Shown in pieces: positions 44,275-52,528 of a stretch of 64,000 bases of DNA. Under the pieces are notes generated by a model. It saw only the letters and a list, made by a program, of their open reading frames with translations. It was not told the origin of the DNA and made no database searches. The stretch is from Geminicoccaceae bacterium. Its GTDB lineage: Bacteria > Pseudomonadota > Alphaproteobacteria > Geminicoccales > Geminicoccaceae. The stretch is taken from the NCBI GenBank assembly GCA_028285265.1, contig JANQPX010000030.1, forward strand, positions 434,001 through 498,000, in the 5' to 3' direction. Position numbers and translations under genes: made by a program. Position 1 is the first letter of the stretch, and the number at the start of each line of letters is the position of its first letter.

Positions 44275-45381
44275 GTGACACTTTCGCGATGGCGTATAGG
44301 GATGAGGCGCATGCCGCTGCGTTCGCTCTCACATAAGAAAACCCGGCGAACCGTCAATAGATGGTTGGCCGCATTGCCATTTGTTGTGACATCCTGTGCA
44401 GGGGCTGGCGCCCCCGTGCTCGACGGAAGACCAGTTCACCACACGGCGAATGGCTTTCGAAACCCACCTGGCAGTCCGGAGAGTGGCGGCGACTTCAGCG
44501 ATTGGGCAGGGTTCTTCTGGCGCAACGCCAATCGAAGCGACGGTGCCATGCCAGCAGATCACATTCTACCGAAACAGAGCGTTCTCCAGGGTCTGGCTGT
44601 CGAGGGGCAGCGCATTACTTGGTTGGGCCATGCGAGTTTTCTAATTCGTCTCGCCGGAAAAACGATCGTGACCGATCCCTTCTTGAGCGACTATGCCTCC
44701 CCCATTCCACCCCTTGGCCCGAAGCGTTTTGCACCGCCAGCCCTTCGCGCAAAGGAATTGCCACCGGTCGATTTGCTTCTCTTGACACACAATCATTACG
44801 ATCATTTGGATCTGCCGAGCCTCGATGCGTTGCCATTAGCCTCAGGCGCGCATGCCGTCGTACCACTTGGGCTTCGAGAGTATGTTGCTGGACGCGGTTT
44901 TGCTGAGGTGATCGAGATGGACTGGCATGACCAAATTGCGGTCGCTGGGCTGACCGTTAGGGCCATTCCAGCGATCCACATGTCAAAGCGTGGCCTTTTC
45001 GACCGTAACAGAACGCTTTGGACCGGCTATGGACTGCGCAGTGAACGAAACGGCATCTATGTCGCTGGCGACACGGCTTATGGTCCTATCTTCAAGCAAC
45101 TTCATTCCGAGCTCGGAGGATTTGACCTTGGACTTGTGCCGATCGGCGCCTATGAACCAAGACTCCTCATGCGTGGCGTGCATACGACTCCGGAAGAAGC
45201 GGTCGCGATCGGCAATGACCTCGGCATTAAGCGCTTGGTTGCGAAGCATTGGGGAACAATCCAGTTAACCGATGAGCCCTTGTTCGAGCCTCCCGAACGA
45301 TTTCGACGTGCTGCGCGGGACACGGGATATGCAGACGATGATGTTTGGGTCATGAAGATCGGCGAAACAAGATCGATCTGA
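44275..45381 (+). CDS. Metallo-beta-lactamase-fold hydrolase (NAPE-PLD-like)
   Basis: The 368-aa protein has an N-terminal basic/hydrophobic leader with a possible lipobox (VVTSC) near residue 36-40 and then the metal motif LTHNHYDHLD near residue 164-173, with YVAGDTAYG and VAKHWGTIQL later. The layout and the THNHYDHLD block match the NAPE-PLD/ RomA-like group that hydrolyses phospholipid headgroups or related substrates. The start is a GTG; ATGs at 44302 and 44311 are alternatives. Its divergent neighbour is a lyso-lipid acyltransferase, so both may act on membrane lipids. Confidence 0.85.
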   Translation: MTLSRWRIGMRRMPLRSLSHKKTRRTVNRWLAALPFVVTSCAGAGAPVLDGRPVHHTANGFRNPPGSPESGGDFSDWAGFFWRNANRSDGAMPADHILPKQSVLQGLAVEGQRITWLGHASFLIRLAGKTIVTDPFLSDYASPIPPLGPKRFAPPALRAKELPPVDLLLLTHNHYDHLDLPSLDALPLASGAHAVVPLGLREYVAGRGFAEVIEMDWHDQIAVAGLTVRAIPAIHMSKRGLFDRNRTLWTGYGLRSERNGIYVAGDTAYGPIFKQLHSELGGFDLGLVPIGAYEPRLLMRGVHTTPEEAVAIGNDLGIKRLVAKHWGTIQLTDEPLFEPPERFRRAARDTGYADDDVWVMKIGETRSI

Positions 45382-45552
45382 GGATGCATTAACGATCAGC
45401 TCCGTGGTGCGCCTTGGAGCATGGCACATCTCAATCGTCAGATTGTCCTAAGAAAATTTGCAAAATGTGATCGTCGCTACAGATGTGTTGGCGGAACTCT
45501 GCTGTCTAGAGATCAGAAACGTTAAGACAGCAGTTCACGCAAGGACACTCTC

Positions 45553-45699
45553 ATGAGACGGCACCCGTTTTTCCTCTTTGGTTGGCTCTTGGCCGCGACC
45601 GTTTTGTTGTCCCTTGTAGGTCTAACGGCGAAACCGCTACCCGCTGCTGATGTCGGCATCAGCGATGTCGAGCTGGTGGTCGTCAAGGCTAATGGTTGA
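45553..45699 (+). CDS. 48-aa small membrane or exported protein
   Basis: A short frame begins with ATG at 45553 behind an AAGGA ribosome site and encodes 48 residues: a basic start (MRRHPFF), a hydrophobic segment (WLLAATVLLSLVGL), an A-x-A-like cleavage region (KPLPAADVG), and a short tail ending in a stop at 45697-45699. It has no recognisable family. The ribosome site and the basic-hydrophobic order support a real gene. It stands alone between the NAPE-PLD-like gene and the convergent TerB gene. Confidence 0.5.
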   Translation: MRRHPFFLFGWLLAATVLLSLVGLTAKPLPAADVGISDVELVVVKANG

Positions 45700-45739
45700 C
45701 GGGCAACGTTGATCGCTTTTTTATACCTTGGTCCGACGA

Positions 45740-46204
45740 TCAGGTGATGCCAAGCCGAGCAACGACCCGTTTCCGCGCCTCGCCGCTCTCTCGGTCGGAC
45801 ACATAAAGAAGCCCAGTGATTCGCCGTATCAGGCTTGCTTCGTAGTCGTGAAGCGTACCGTCAGCGTAGGCGACTTCCCAGAGCATCTCGATCAACGCGA
45901 CACGCTCCTCTGGGGCAAAGCCATCCTTAATCTTTCGCGTAAAGCCTTGCCATTCGATACTATCATCGGACGCCTTCTCGCCGGCAGCGAGAAGCTCGCT
46001 GGCTTCTGTTGCGTTCAACGCGAAGTGATCTCGTAGCAAAGCTTCAATCCGCGCACGCTCTTCGGCGTCGAATTCGTCGTCGAGTCGCGCAGCCTCGACC
46101 ATAAGCGCTGCAGCGGCAAGCTGCCGTTCCTCAAAACTGTGAGACCGTTCGCCGTCTGCACCAGATGGTTGGTCGGTCAGGAGGCGTTTTAAGCGCGCGA
46201 ACAT
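45740..46204 (-). CDS. TerB-like tellurite-resistance/co-chaperone domain protein
   Basis: The 154-aa all-helical protein has the two TerB repeats with acidic metal-type positions, ALMVEAARLDDEFDAEERARIEALL and LIEMLWEVAYADGTLHDYEASLIRRI. The family is broad; tellurite resistance is only a name here. It is 35 bp from the potassium transporter gene on the same strand. Confidence 0.87.
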   Translation of the reverse strand: MFARLKRLLTDQPSGADGERSHSFEERQLAAAALMVEAARLDDEFDAEERARIEALLRDHFALNATEASELLAAGEKASDDSIEWQGFTRKIKDGFAPEERVALIEMLWEVAYADGTLHDYEASLIRRITGLLYVSDRESGEARKRVVARLGIT

Positions 46205-46229
46205 CGATCTTTCTCCGGCGTTGGAACTG

Positions 46230-47738
46230 TCACGACCGCCAAAAGGCCGGCGTGAACAAGATCAAGACAGTCAGGAGTTCGAGCCGGCCAAGCAGCATGG
46301 CTGCTGAAAGCAGCCACTTCGCGCCATCAGGCAGGCTCGCAAAACTTCCCGCAGGTCCAATGATCGGTCCAAGTCCAGGGCCGACATTGGCGAGAGCTGT
46401 CAGGGCACCAGACATGGCCGTAAGGTAGTCGAGGCCCATCGCGGATAAGGCAAGAGCGATGATTGAAAAAGCGAGGCCGAACATGAAGAGAAAGGCCATC
46501 ACAGCAATGGACGCTGCCTCCTGTAGGGGACGACCATTATAGCTCGGGATGAAAACGCCATGGGGCCGCACCAATCTGGCAAACTGATTTTTGGCGATGA
46601 CGTGGAGAACGGTAAAACGAAACACCTTAATGCCGCCCGTGGTCGATCCAGTGCAACCACCAACGCACATCAAAAAGAACAGCAACGCTACGGGTAGGGT
46701 CCCCCAAGCGCCGAAATTTGCGGAGGCATAGCCCGTTCCTGTGATAACCGCCACGGTATTGAACAAGGAATGGCGAAAGGCCTCCAACCAGGGCGCATCG
46801 AACTCGGCGATGAGCCAGACGAGGATCGCGAAAGTCGCCAGGATGACGATACTGAGAAACCAGCGCACCTGGCTGTCCCGAAGCAGCGGGCCGAACTTCC
46901 CATTCGAGACCTGGATGTACAGAACGAAGGGCAGGCTGCCGAAGATCATAAACAGAATGGCGATCCACTCGATCGATGCGTTCTGAAATCCGCCGATCGA
47001 GGCATCGCGCGTGGAAAAGCCTCCCGTTGCAATGGTGGTCATGCTGTGTGCTGCCGCTTCGAAGGGCGGCATTCCGGCGAACCAATAGAGGGCTGCGCAG
47101 GCAAAGGTCATGGTCAAATAGATCATACCGATGGCCCCCGCGATTTGTGCGGCGCGTGGCAGGATCTTTTCGGAGAGGTCCGAACTTTCAGTGCGTACGA
47201 GCTGCATACCACCAACTGACAATATTGGCAGGATGGCAACCCCCATAACAATGATGCCAATGCCGCCAAGCCATTGCAGAATGGCGCGCCAAAGCAAGAT
47301 CCCGGGCGGGGCGTAGTCGAGACCAACAATGACCGTTGATCCTGTCGTGGTGATGCCCGACATCGTCTCGAAGTAGGCGTCGGCGAAATCGAGGTCGAGT
47401 TCACTGAACATCAGGGGGAGGGATCCAAAGAAACTGATGACCACCCACACCGATGTGGTGAGAAGAAAGGCTTGACGTCCGGTAATCTCAGTAAATCCGG
47501 GCGCCCGGTTCATCAGCAGGAGATTGACACCGGCGAACAACGTCACACCGCCTGCGGCGAGGAACACCTGCCAGTCCGGGTTACCAACGGCCAGATCGGC
47601 GACCATCGGAGGTGCCATGAAGAGCGCTAGAATGATCAATAAGATGCCGATCACCAAGAGGATCGGACGTAGGTCGAGTGAAGAGCCTTTACGCGAGGCC
47701 GATCGTGTCGGTTCAATAATTCGGGAGGAAACTGCCAC
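46230..47738 (-). CDS. trkH: Trk-type potassium uptake protein TrkH
   Basis: Ion-conducting subunit of the Trk K+ system. The 502-aa protein has about ten helices and four selectivity-filter-like loops: TMSGITTTGSTV, TTIATGGFST, VITGTGYAS, and the family signature CVGGCTGSTTGGIKVFR near residue 315. An N-terminal polar extension makes it slightly longer than usual. The start is GTG at 47738 behind AGGAGG-like bases (GGGAGGAA). No trkA gene is in the window. Confidence 0.93.
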   Translation of the reverse strand: MAVSSRIIEPTRSASRKGSSLDLRPILLVIGILLIILALFMAPPMVADLAVGNPDWQVFLAAGGVTLFAGVNLLLMNRAPGFTEITGRQAFLLTTSVWVVISFFGSLPLMFSELDLDFADAYFETMSGITTTGSTVIVGLDYAPPGILLWRAILQWLGGIGIIVMGVAILPILSVGGMQLVRTESSDLSEKILPRAAQIAGAIGMIYLTMTFACAALYWFAGMPPFEAAAHSMTTIATGGFSTRDASIGGFQNASIEWIAILFMIFGSLPFVLYIQVSNGKFGPLLRDSQVRWFLSIVILATFAILVWLIAEFDAPWLEAFRHSLFNTVAVITGTGYASANFGAWGTLPVALLFFLMCVGGCTGSTTGGIKVFRFTVLHVIAKNQFARLVRPHGVFIPSYNGRPLQEAASIAVMAFLFMFGLAFSIIALALSAMGLDYLTAMSGALTALANVGPGLGPIIGPAGSFASLPDGAKWLLSAAMLLGRLELLTVLILFTPAFWRS

Positions 47739-47830
47739 CTGCGTCAGCCAATAAGGGCGTTAATGGCGCACGCCGGCATGGCAGGACGATGGTGGTCGTG
47801 CCGTACCCAGCTCGCGGTTCTGACCAAGAA

Positions 47831-47846
47831 GCCCCATGCGAGGGGC
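47831..47846 (-). terminator. Hairpin after apaG
   Basis: GCCCC pairs with GGGGC around six bases and, read on the minus strand, is followed by TTCTT. It lies about 35 bases past the apaG stop and before the trkH start. Confidence 0.4.
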
Positions 47847-47879
47847 CGAGGCGGTTTGAGCGTCATTCGGCATAGCAGG

Positions 47880-48278
47880 TCAGTTCATGCGCATTTGCGC
47901 GCCAGGAGCATCGAGTGAGAAGGCTGGGATCGCTGCGTCGAAGGTTTCACCGGACTCAGTCACCATCTGATAGCGGCCGATCATCACGCCGCTTGGTGTT
48001 GCGAGGGGCGTACCGCTTGTATATTCAAAATGGTCACCAGGCTCGATCAGAGGTTGCTCCCCAACAACGCCAGGTCCCTCGACCTCAACGGTCCGGCCAA
48101 GCGCGTCGGTAATTTGCCAATAGCGGTTCATAAGCTGAACTGCCTCATGTCCCTGATTATCGATCTTAACGCGATAACCAAAGACAAAGCGATTGCTCGA
48201 CGGTGAGGACTGCTCATCGACATAGAAGGGCTCTACCGATATCTCAATGGACCGTGTCTTTTGCTGATACATCGGCAT
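47880..48278 (-). CDS. apaG: ApaG domain protein
   Basis: Small fibronectin-like beta-sandwich protein (132 aa) with the ApaG core IEISVEPFYVDEQSSPSSNRF, YRVKIDNQG, LMNRYWQITDALG and EPGDHFEYTSGTPLATPSGVMIG-type strands. The ATG at 48278 fits the family; a TTG at 48290 lies just upstream. ApaG in bacteria is linked to cobalt tolerance and Ap4A metabolism but its own activity is unclear. Confidence 0.93.
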   Translation of the reverse strand: MPMYQQKTRSIEISVEPFYVDEQSSPSSNRFVFGYRVKIDNQGHEAVQLMNRYWQITDALGRTVEVEGPGVVGEQPLIEPGDHFEYTSGTPLATPSGVMIGRYQMVTESGETFDAAIPAFSLDAPGAQMRMN

Positions 48279-48383
48279 GCGCCAAGGCAAGAGAATCGAG
48301 AGGTATAGCGATCAAATTGGACATTGACGGCAATATGGTCGGCGAAGGGCCTGCTGTCCAGTCCACCCTGGTCGTGCAGGCTT

Positions 48384-48929
48384 TTATCCGAGGGGGGGCT
48401 GCTCCCGAATGAACGTTTGTTCAACGATTCGCGTGCCCCATTGATCGCCCTCATACTCGCTTTTCAGTTTAAAGCCTGTTCGTTCGTAGACCGAACGCGC
48501 GTTTTCCAGTCCCTTCAGAGTCCAGAGTTGGGTCGCCTGAAATCCTTGGTCGTCCACGAAGTCTAGCGCTTCATCAAGGAGTTGTCGGCCAAGACCGATC
48601 CCGCGGGCAGCAGGGGCGACAATGAACCAGCGTAGGTGGGCTCTCCCACCGCCTAGATCCTCACCATCGATCGCAATGCTACCGAGCATGTGATCATCCG
48701 AGCTCACATGCCAAAGGGCGTTGCCTGTGCGGTCAAGACGGGATGTGAATTGCGCAAGTTCCGTTGCGACCTTCGTTTCAAAGGCGCTGCCGAATCCGGC
48801 CCAGTCGCTATAGGTCTTAGCATGAAGCGTCACGATCTGACCGATGATGCCGGGAGAATACCCTTGGCCAAAGGTGAGTTGGTTTCTTCGTATGGGTTGG
48901 CTTTGGCTTTCTACAGCCGAGCTCATCAT
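48384..48929 (-). CDS. GNAT-family N-acetyltransferase
   Basis: The 181-aa protein has the GNAT core HLRWFIVAPAARGIGLGRQLLDEAL near residue 107-131 with the CoA loop (R-G-x-G-x-G), and a C-terminal GLENARSVYERTGFKL helix. It starts with ATG overlapping the smr stop (ATGA) and is the last gene of the coupled lutA-lutB-lutC-smr-GNAT run. The acceptor is unknown. Confidence 0.87.
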   Translation of the reverse strand: MMSSAVESQSQPIRRNQLTFGQGYSPGIIGQIVTLHAKTYSDWAGFGSAFETKVATELAQFTSRLDRTGNALWHVSSDDHMLGSIAIDGEDLGGGRAHLRWFIVAPAARGIGLGRQLLDEALDFVDDQGFQATQLWTLKGLENARSVYERTGFKLKSEYEGDQWGTRIVEQTFIREQPPLG

Positions 48930-49498
48930 CGTTGCTCCCGTCCGTTTCGCCGACGTCTCAACAAGACATAGAGTGCACCATCACCGCCGTGTTTTGGCTG
49001 CGCCGGGCAAAAGGTGAGCACATAGGGCCTGTGGGTAGCCTCGCCAAGCCACCGCGGCACCATCTGCCGAAGAACGCCGCGTCCGGTGCTGCCACCCTTA
49101 CCCGTCACCACCAGAACGCAGCGCAAACCGGCAGCGTAAGCCATTGTCAGAAATCGATTGAGAGCCCCGTGGGCTTCAGCCTGCGTCCGTCCATGCAGGT
49201 CCAAGGTGCGTTCGATCTCGACCTGGCCGCGCTTCAGTCGTGCCCAGCTTCGGCGATCGATATCGATGGGACGGCTTGGATCGAGTGGTCCTCCCCCGTT
49301 GGAAACAGGTGCGTTGGCCTTAGCCAGCTTCGGGGTCGTCTTGGGCGCGGGGCGCGCACTTGTGTCATCGACATTGGTTTTCGAGGAAGGAGGTAGGGTT
49401 TCGTTCTTTGCCTTTGGTTCGATCAATGGGCGGACGTCGGAGGTAGCTTTGCGCCAAAGAGCAAGCTCGCCCTTGGTTAGGGGGCGTCTCGCTTTCAT
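48926..49498 (-). CDS. Smr domain protein
   Basis: The 190-aa protein has a disordered basic N-terminus and a C-terminal Smr domain with the signature LDLHGRTQAEA near residue 99-109 and VVTGKGGSTGRGVLRQMV near residue 132, the latter being the TGxGxx motif of nicking/ribonuclease-type Smr proteins. Its start overlaps the lutC stop by four bases (ATGA). In many alphaproteobacteria smr directly follows mltA; here lutABC lies between. Confidence 0.92.
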   Translation of the reverse strand: MKARRPLTKGELALWRKATSDVRPLIEPKAKNETLPPSSKTNVDDTSARPAPKTTPKLAKANAPVSNGGGPLDPSRPIDIDRRSWARLKRGQVEIERTLDLHGRTQAEAHGALNRFLTMAYAAGLRCVLVVTGKGGSTGRGVLRQMVPRWLGEATHRPYVLTFCPAQPKHGGDGALYVLLRRRRNGREQR

Positions 49499-50235
49499 GT
49501 TGTCAGATCGGGAACGTCGATGTCGGGAATCGGCTCCTCGTCGCTCTCTTGGTTGACCATTAGGATCAACAACCGTTTCGGTCCGTGAGCACCGAGCTGG
49601 AGTGTCTGCTCGATGTCGCCCGAACGAGAGGGGCCGGTGATCAGATTGATCGAGCGTGGCAAGGGCTGATCGCCCTTTCGAAACGCATGCATCACATCTT
49701 CATAGGCGCGAGCGATGCGATCGGTCGGCAGCACCACGATCGCAGTTTCGGGAAGGAATGCCAGCATGGTCGGATGATCGCGGTCAGACGTCAACATGAG
49801 GGTTCCGGTCTCAGCAATACCGGCAAAGGCAGTCGTCAGCCCAACGGGATCATCAGGATCAGGAGAGCTCGTCTTCACCTCGATAAGGCTCTCGCTCCAG
49901 TCGGTGGACACCAGGCGATCATCACCGGCGATGACGAGCCTCATCGGAAGATTGTGGCGTCTTAGATAGTTTGCGATCACCCCAGGCATATCAGCATAGG
50001 TGTCGATACGATCGACGTCTGTCTGGACGCGCATCGCCTGCTCAATAAAGAGTTCGACGCGCCCTTTGCTATCCAGATCAGCGCGGGCGGGGATCAACGT
50101 TGGCACGGATGCGCTGAGACGTTCCTGCACCTGCGCTTTGGCACTGTTGTCCCGGAAGGGCTCAAGTGCACTTTTCATCGCTGCAAACACTTGGCCTCGC
50201 GCATCCTTGGCATTGATAGGTTTTGATGCGCTCAT
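49495..50235 (-). CDS. lutC: Lactate utilisation protein C
   Basis: Subunit of the LutABC L-lactate dehydrogenase complex. The 246-aa protein has the DUF162/LUD core, with VSTDWSESLIEVKTSS-like and ETGTLMLTSDRDHPTMLAFLPETAIVVLPTDRI strands and the C-terminal LITGPSRSGDIEQTLQLGAHGPKRL block. I chose the ATG at 50235 (MSASKPI), which overlaps the lutB stop by four bases; an upstream start would intrude into lutB. Confidence 0.92.
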   Translation of the reverse strand: MSASKPINAKDARGQVFAAMKSALEPFRDNSAKAQVQERLSASVPTLIPARADLDSKGRVELFIEQAMRVQTDVDRIDTYADMPGVIANYLRRHNLPMRLVIAGDDRLVSTDWSESLIEVKTSSPDPDDPVGLTTAFAGIAETGTLMLTSDRDHPTMLAFLPETAIVVLPTDRIARAYEDVMHAFRKGDQPLPRSINLITGPSRSGDIEQTLQLGAHGPKRLLILMVNQESDEEPIPDIDVPDLTT

Positions 50236-51644
50236 TGTCGCTCCCGTTGCTTTTGCCAGGCCGCCTGAAACGTCGTGCCGGTCGGAGCGGGCATATCCCG
50301 TGATTTCGTCCAGCCGCCGGCAAGTGGTAACCAGCGGAACCGACCTTGAGCTCGCCCGAGGAATCCCAAGGTCGCCATCACGGCCCGTGCTGTCAGATGG
50401 TAAAGTCTCGGCCGTTTGGCGAAGAAAGCCCAAATGGCGAGACCATAACGCGCGGTCGGTGGCGTCAGCCGCTTTCGGAACTGATCCTCCCGCCAGTGGC
50501 GCATCATCTTGGGCATAGGAATGCGCATGGGACAGACTTCTTCGCAGCGGCCACAGAAAGTCGATGCATTGGGCAAATGATGCGCTTGGTCAATGCCAAT
50601 GAAGTTCGGCGTTAAGACAGCACCCATTGGGCCTGGATAGACCCAGCCATAAGCATGACCGCCTGTTGCCAGATATACCGGGCAATGGTTCATGCAGGCG
50701 CCGCAGCGGATGCAACGCAGCATATCCTGAAAATGGGTGCCGAGCATGGCTGATCTGCCATTATCCAGAAGCACGATGTGAAATGCCTCGGGGCCATCTT
50801 GGTCATGCGCTCGTTTGGGGCCAGTGAGCAGTGTCGTATAGGTCGAAAACTCTTGTCCCGTGGCCGAACGCGCGAGGATTCGCAGCATCAAGAATGCATC
50901 GTCGAGTGTCGGGATGACTTTCTCAATGCCGGTGAGCGCGATGTGGACTTTCGGCAGGCCCTGGGTCAGCTCGGCATTGCCTTCATTGGTTACGAGCACA
51001 ATCGAGCCTGATTCAGCGATCAAGAAATTGGCACCGGTGATCCCGACATCGGCTTGAAAATATTTTTCGCGGAGATAGGAGCGCGCCTCGCCGAGCAAGG
51101 CTTCGGGTTCGTCGACGCGCTCACGCTGATGATGCTCGGCAAACAGGTCCGAGACTTTGTCCTTGGTGACATGGAATGCTGGGGCGATGATATGGCTCGG
51201 TTTCTCGCCGGCAAGCTGGATGATGTGCTCCCCGAGATCAGTCTCTATGGGCTGGATATTCGCCGTTTCCAGTGCCTCGTTGAGCCCGATTTCTTCGCTC
51301 ACCATGCTCTTCGATTTGGTGACAGCCTTCGCTCCTGCCTCTCGGCAGATGTTCAAAATGATGGCACGAGCTTCAGCATCGTCACGTGCCCAATGAACCA
51401 CAGCGCCCTGTCGCGTAGCTTCCTGTTCGAAGCGCTCGAGATAAAGGTCTAGATGAGCAAGCGTGTGATCTTTCAACGCTTTAGCGGCATCACGAAGGCT
51501 GTCGAATTCGGGCAGGTTCGTGGCTGCCATTTGCCGCTTGTTCTGAAAGCCACCTTTGGCCATCGCAAGGGCGCGCTGAAGCCCCTCATCATCGAGGGCT
51601 GCCTTGGCATTGTCCCGAAAGGCGAGCGAGCTTGGCTGTTGCAT
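50232..51644 (-). CDS. lutB: Lactate utilisation iron-sulfur protein LutB
   Basis: The 470-aa protein has an N-terminal LUD-type domain and then two ferredoxin-like clusters, CIRCGACMNHCPVY at about residue 314 and CGRCEEVCPMRIPMP at about residue 363. Together with LutA and LutC it forms a membrane-linked complex that oxidises L-lactate to pyruvate. lutA ends two bases before the lutB start, and lutC overlaps its end. Confidence 0.95.
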   Translation of the reverse strand: MQQPSSLAFRDNAKAALDDEGLQRALAMAKGGFQNKRQMAATNLPEFDSLRDAAKALKDHTLAHLDLYLERFEQEATRQGAVVHWARDDAEARAIILNICREAGAKAVTKSKSMVSEEIGLNEALETANIQPIETDLGEHIIQLAGEKPSHIIAPAFHVTKDKVSDLFAEHHQRERVDEPEALLGEARSYLREKYFQADVGITGANFLIAESGSIVLVTNEGNAELTQGLPKVHIALTGIEKVIPTLDDAFLMLRILARSATGQEFSTYTTLLTGPKRAHDQDGPEAFHIVLLDNGRSAMLGTHFQDMLRCIRCGACMNHCPVYLATGGHAYGWVYPGPMGAVLTPNFIGIDQAHHLPNASTFCGRCEEVCPMRIPMPKMMRHWREDQFRKRLTPPTARYGLAIWAFFAKRPRLYHLTARAVMATLGFLGRAQGRFRWLPLAGGWTKSRDMPAPTGTTFQAAWQKQRERQ

Positions 51645-51646
51645 GG

Positions 51647-52432
51647 TCAGTCTCGGTGTTCGGAATAGCCATCGAGCGACGCGTCACCGATTGGCGGTGT
51701 GTCAAGGTCACCTGCGAGCACCTCGGCGACATGACGAACCATGACCTTGCTGCCCTGTCGTTTCAATCGGCCGGCCATGTTAAAAAGACAACCGAGATCC
51801 CCAGCGAGCAGCAGATCGGCGCCGGTGTCCTCGATGTGACACGCTTTGTCACTCACCATCTTGGTTGAGATGTCTGGGTATTTGACGCAAAAGGTGCCGC
51901 CAAAGCCGCAGCAAACCTCAGAATCTTCCATCTCAATCAGTCGAAGACCTTCGATGCCCGCAAGGAGTTTTCTGGGTTGCTCTTTGATGTCGAGCTCGCG
52001 CAGCCCCGAGCAGCTATCGTGATAGGTCGCCTTAGCCTGAAGTTGACCCTCGACCTGCGTTAAACCAAGAATGTCGGTTAGAAACGATACCAGTTCGAAG
52101 ATACGCGACGCCAAATGATCGGCTTCAGCAAAAAGGGGATCATCCGGGCTAAAGAGCGTCGTATAATGCTTACGCAACATGCCTGCACAAGAACCGGATG
52201 GTACGATCACATAGTCGAAACCTGCAAATGTCTCGATGGTCTGCCGCGCCAGTTCAAGGGTTTCTGTTCTGGCGCCTTGGTTGTAAGCAGGCTGGCCGCA
52301 GCAGGTTTGAGCCGCCGGCACCACCACCTCGCAACCGGCTTCTTCCAGAAGCTTGACGGCAGCAAACCCTACGGAAGGTCGGAATAGGTCAACCAGGCAG
52401 GTGACGAAGAGGGCGACTCGCGTTCTCGCCAT
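51647..52432 (-). CDS. lutA: Lactate utilisation protein A (CCG-domain)
   Basis: The 261-aa protein has two cysteine-rich CCG-type repeats, PAAQTCCGQPAYNQG near residue 39 and MEDSEVCCGFGGTFCVKYP near residue 166, which bind an iron-sulfur cluster. VTYHDSCSGLRELDI-like residues (KATYHDSCSGLREL) also fit. It is the first gene of lutABC; no lutR or lldP neighbour is seen. Confidence 0.93.
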   Translation of the reverse strand: MARTRVALFVTCLVDLFRPSVGFAAVKLLEEAGCEVVVPAAQTCCGQPAYNQGARTETLELARQTIETFAGFDYVIVPSGSCAGMLRKHYTTLFSPDDPLFAEADHLASRIFELVSFLTDILGLTQVEGQLQAKATYHDSCSGLRELDIKEQPRKLLAGIEGLRLIEMEDSEVCCGFGGTFCVKYPDISTKMVSDKACHIEDTGADLLLAGDLGCLFNMAGRLKRQGSKVMVRHVAEVLAGDLDTPPIGDASLDGYSEHRD

Positions 52433-52528
52433 GAAACATACGCCTCGCTTCGAAGGGAGTTGATCTCATCGAAAAGCTTAGCGTTCGGTGTGATGGTGAG
52501 CAATCGGTTGCTACCTCAGAAGCATGGC

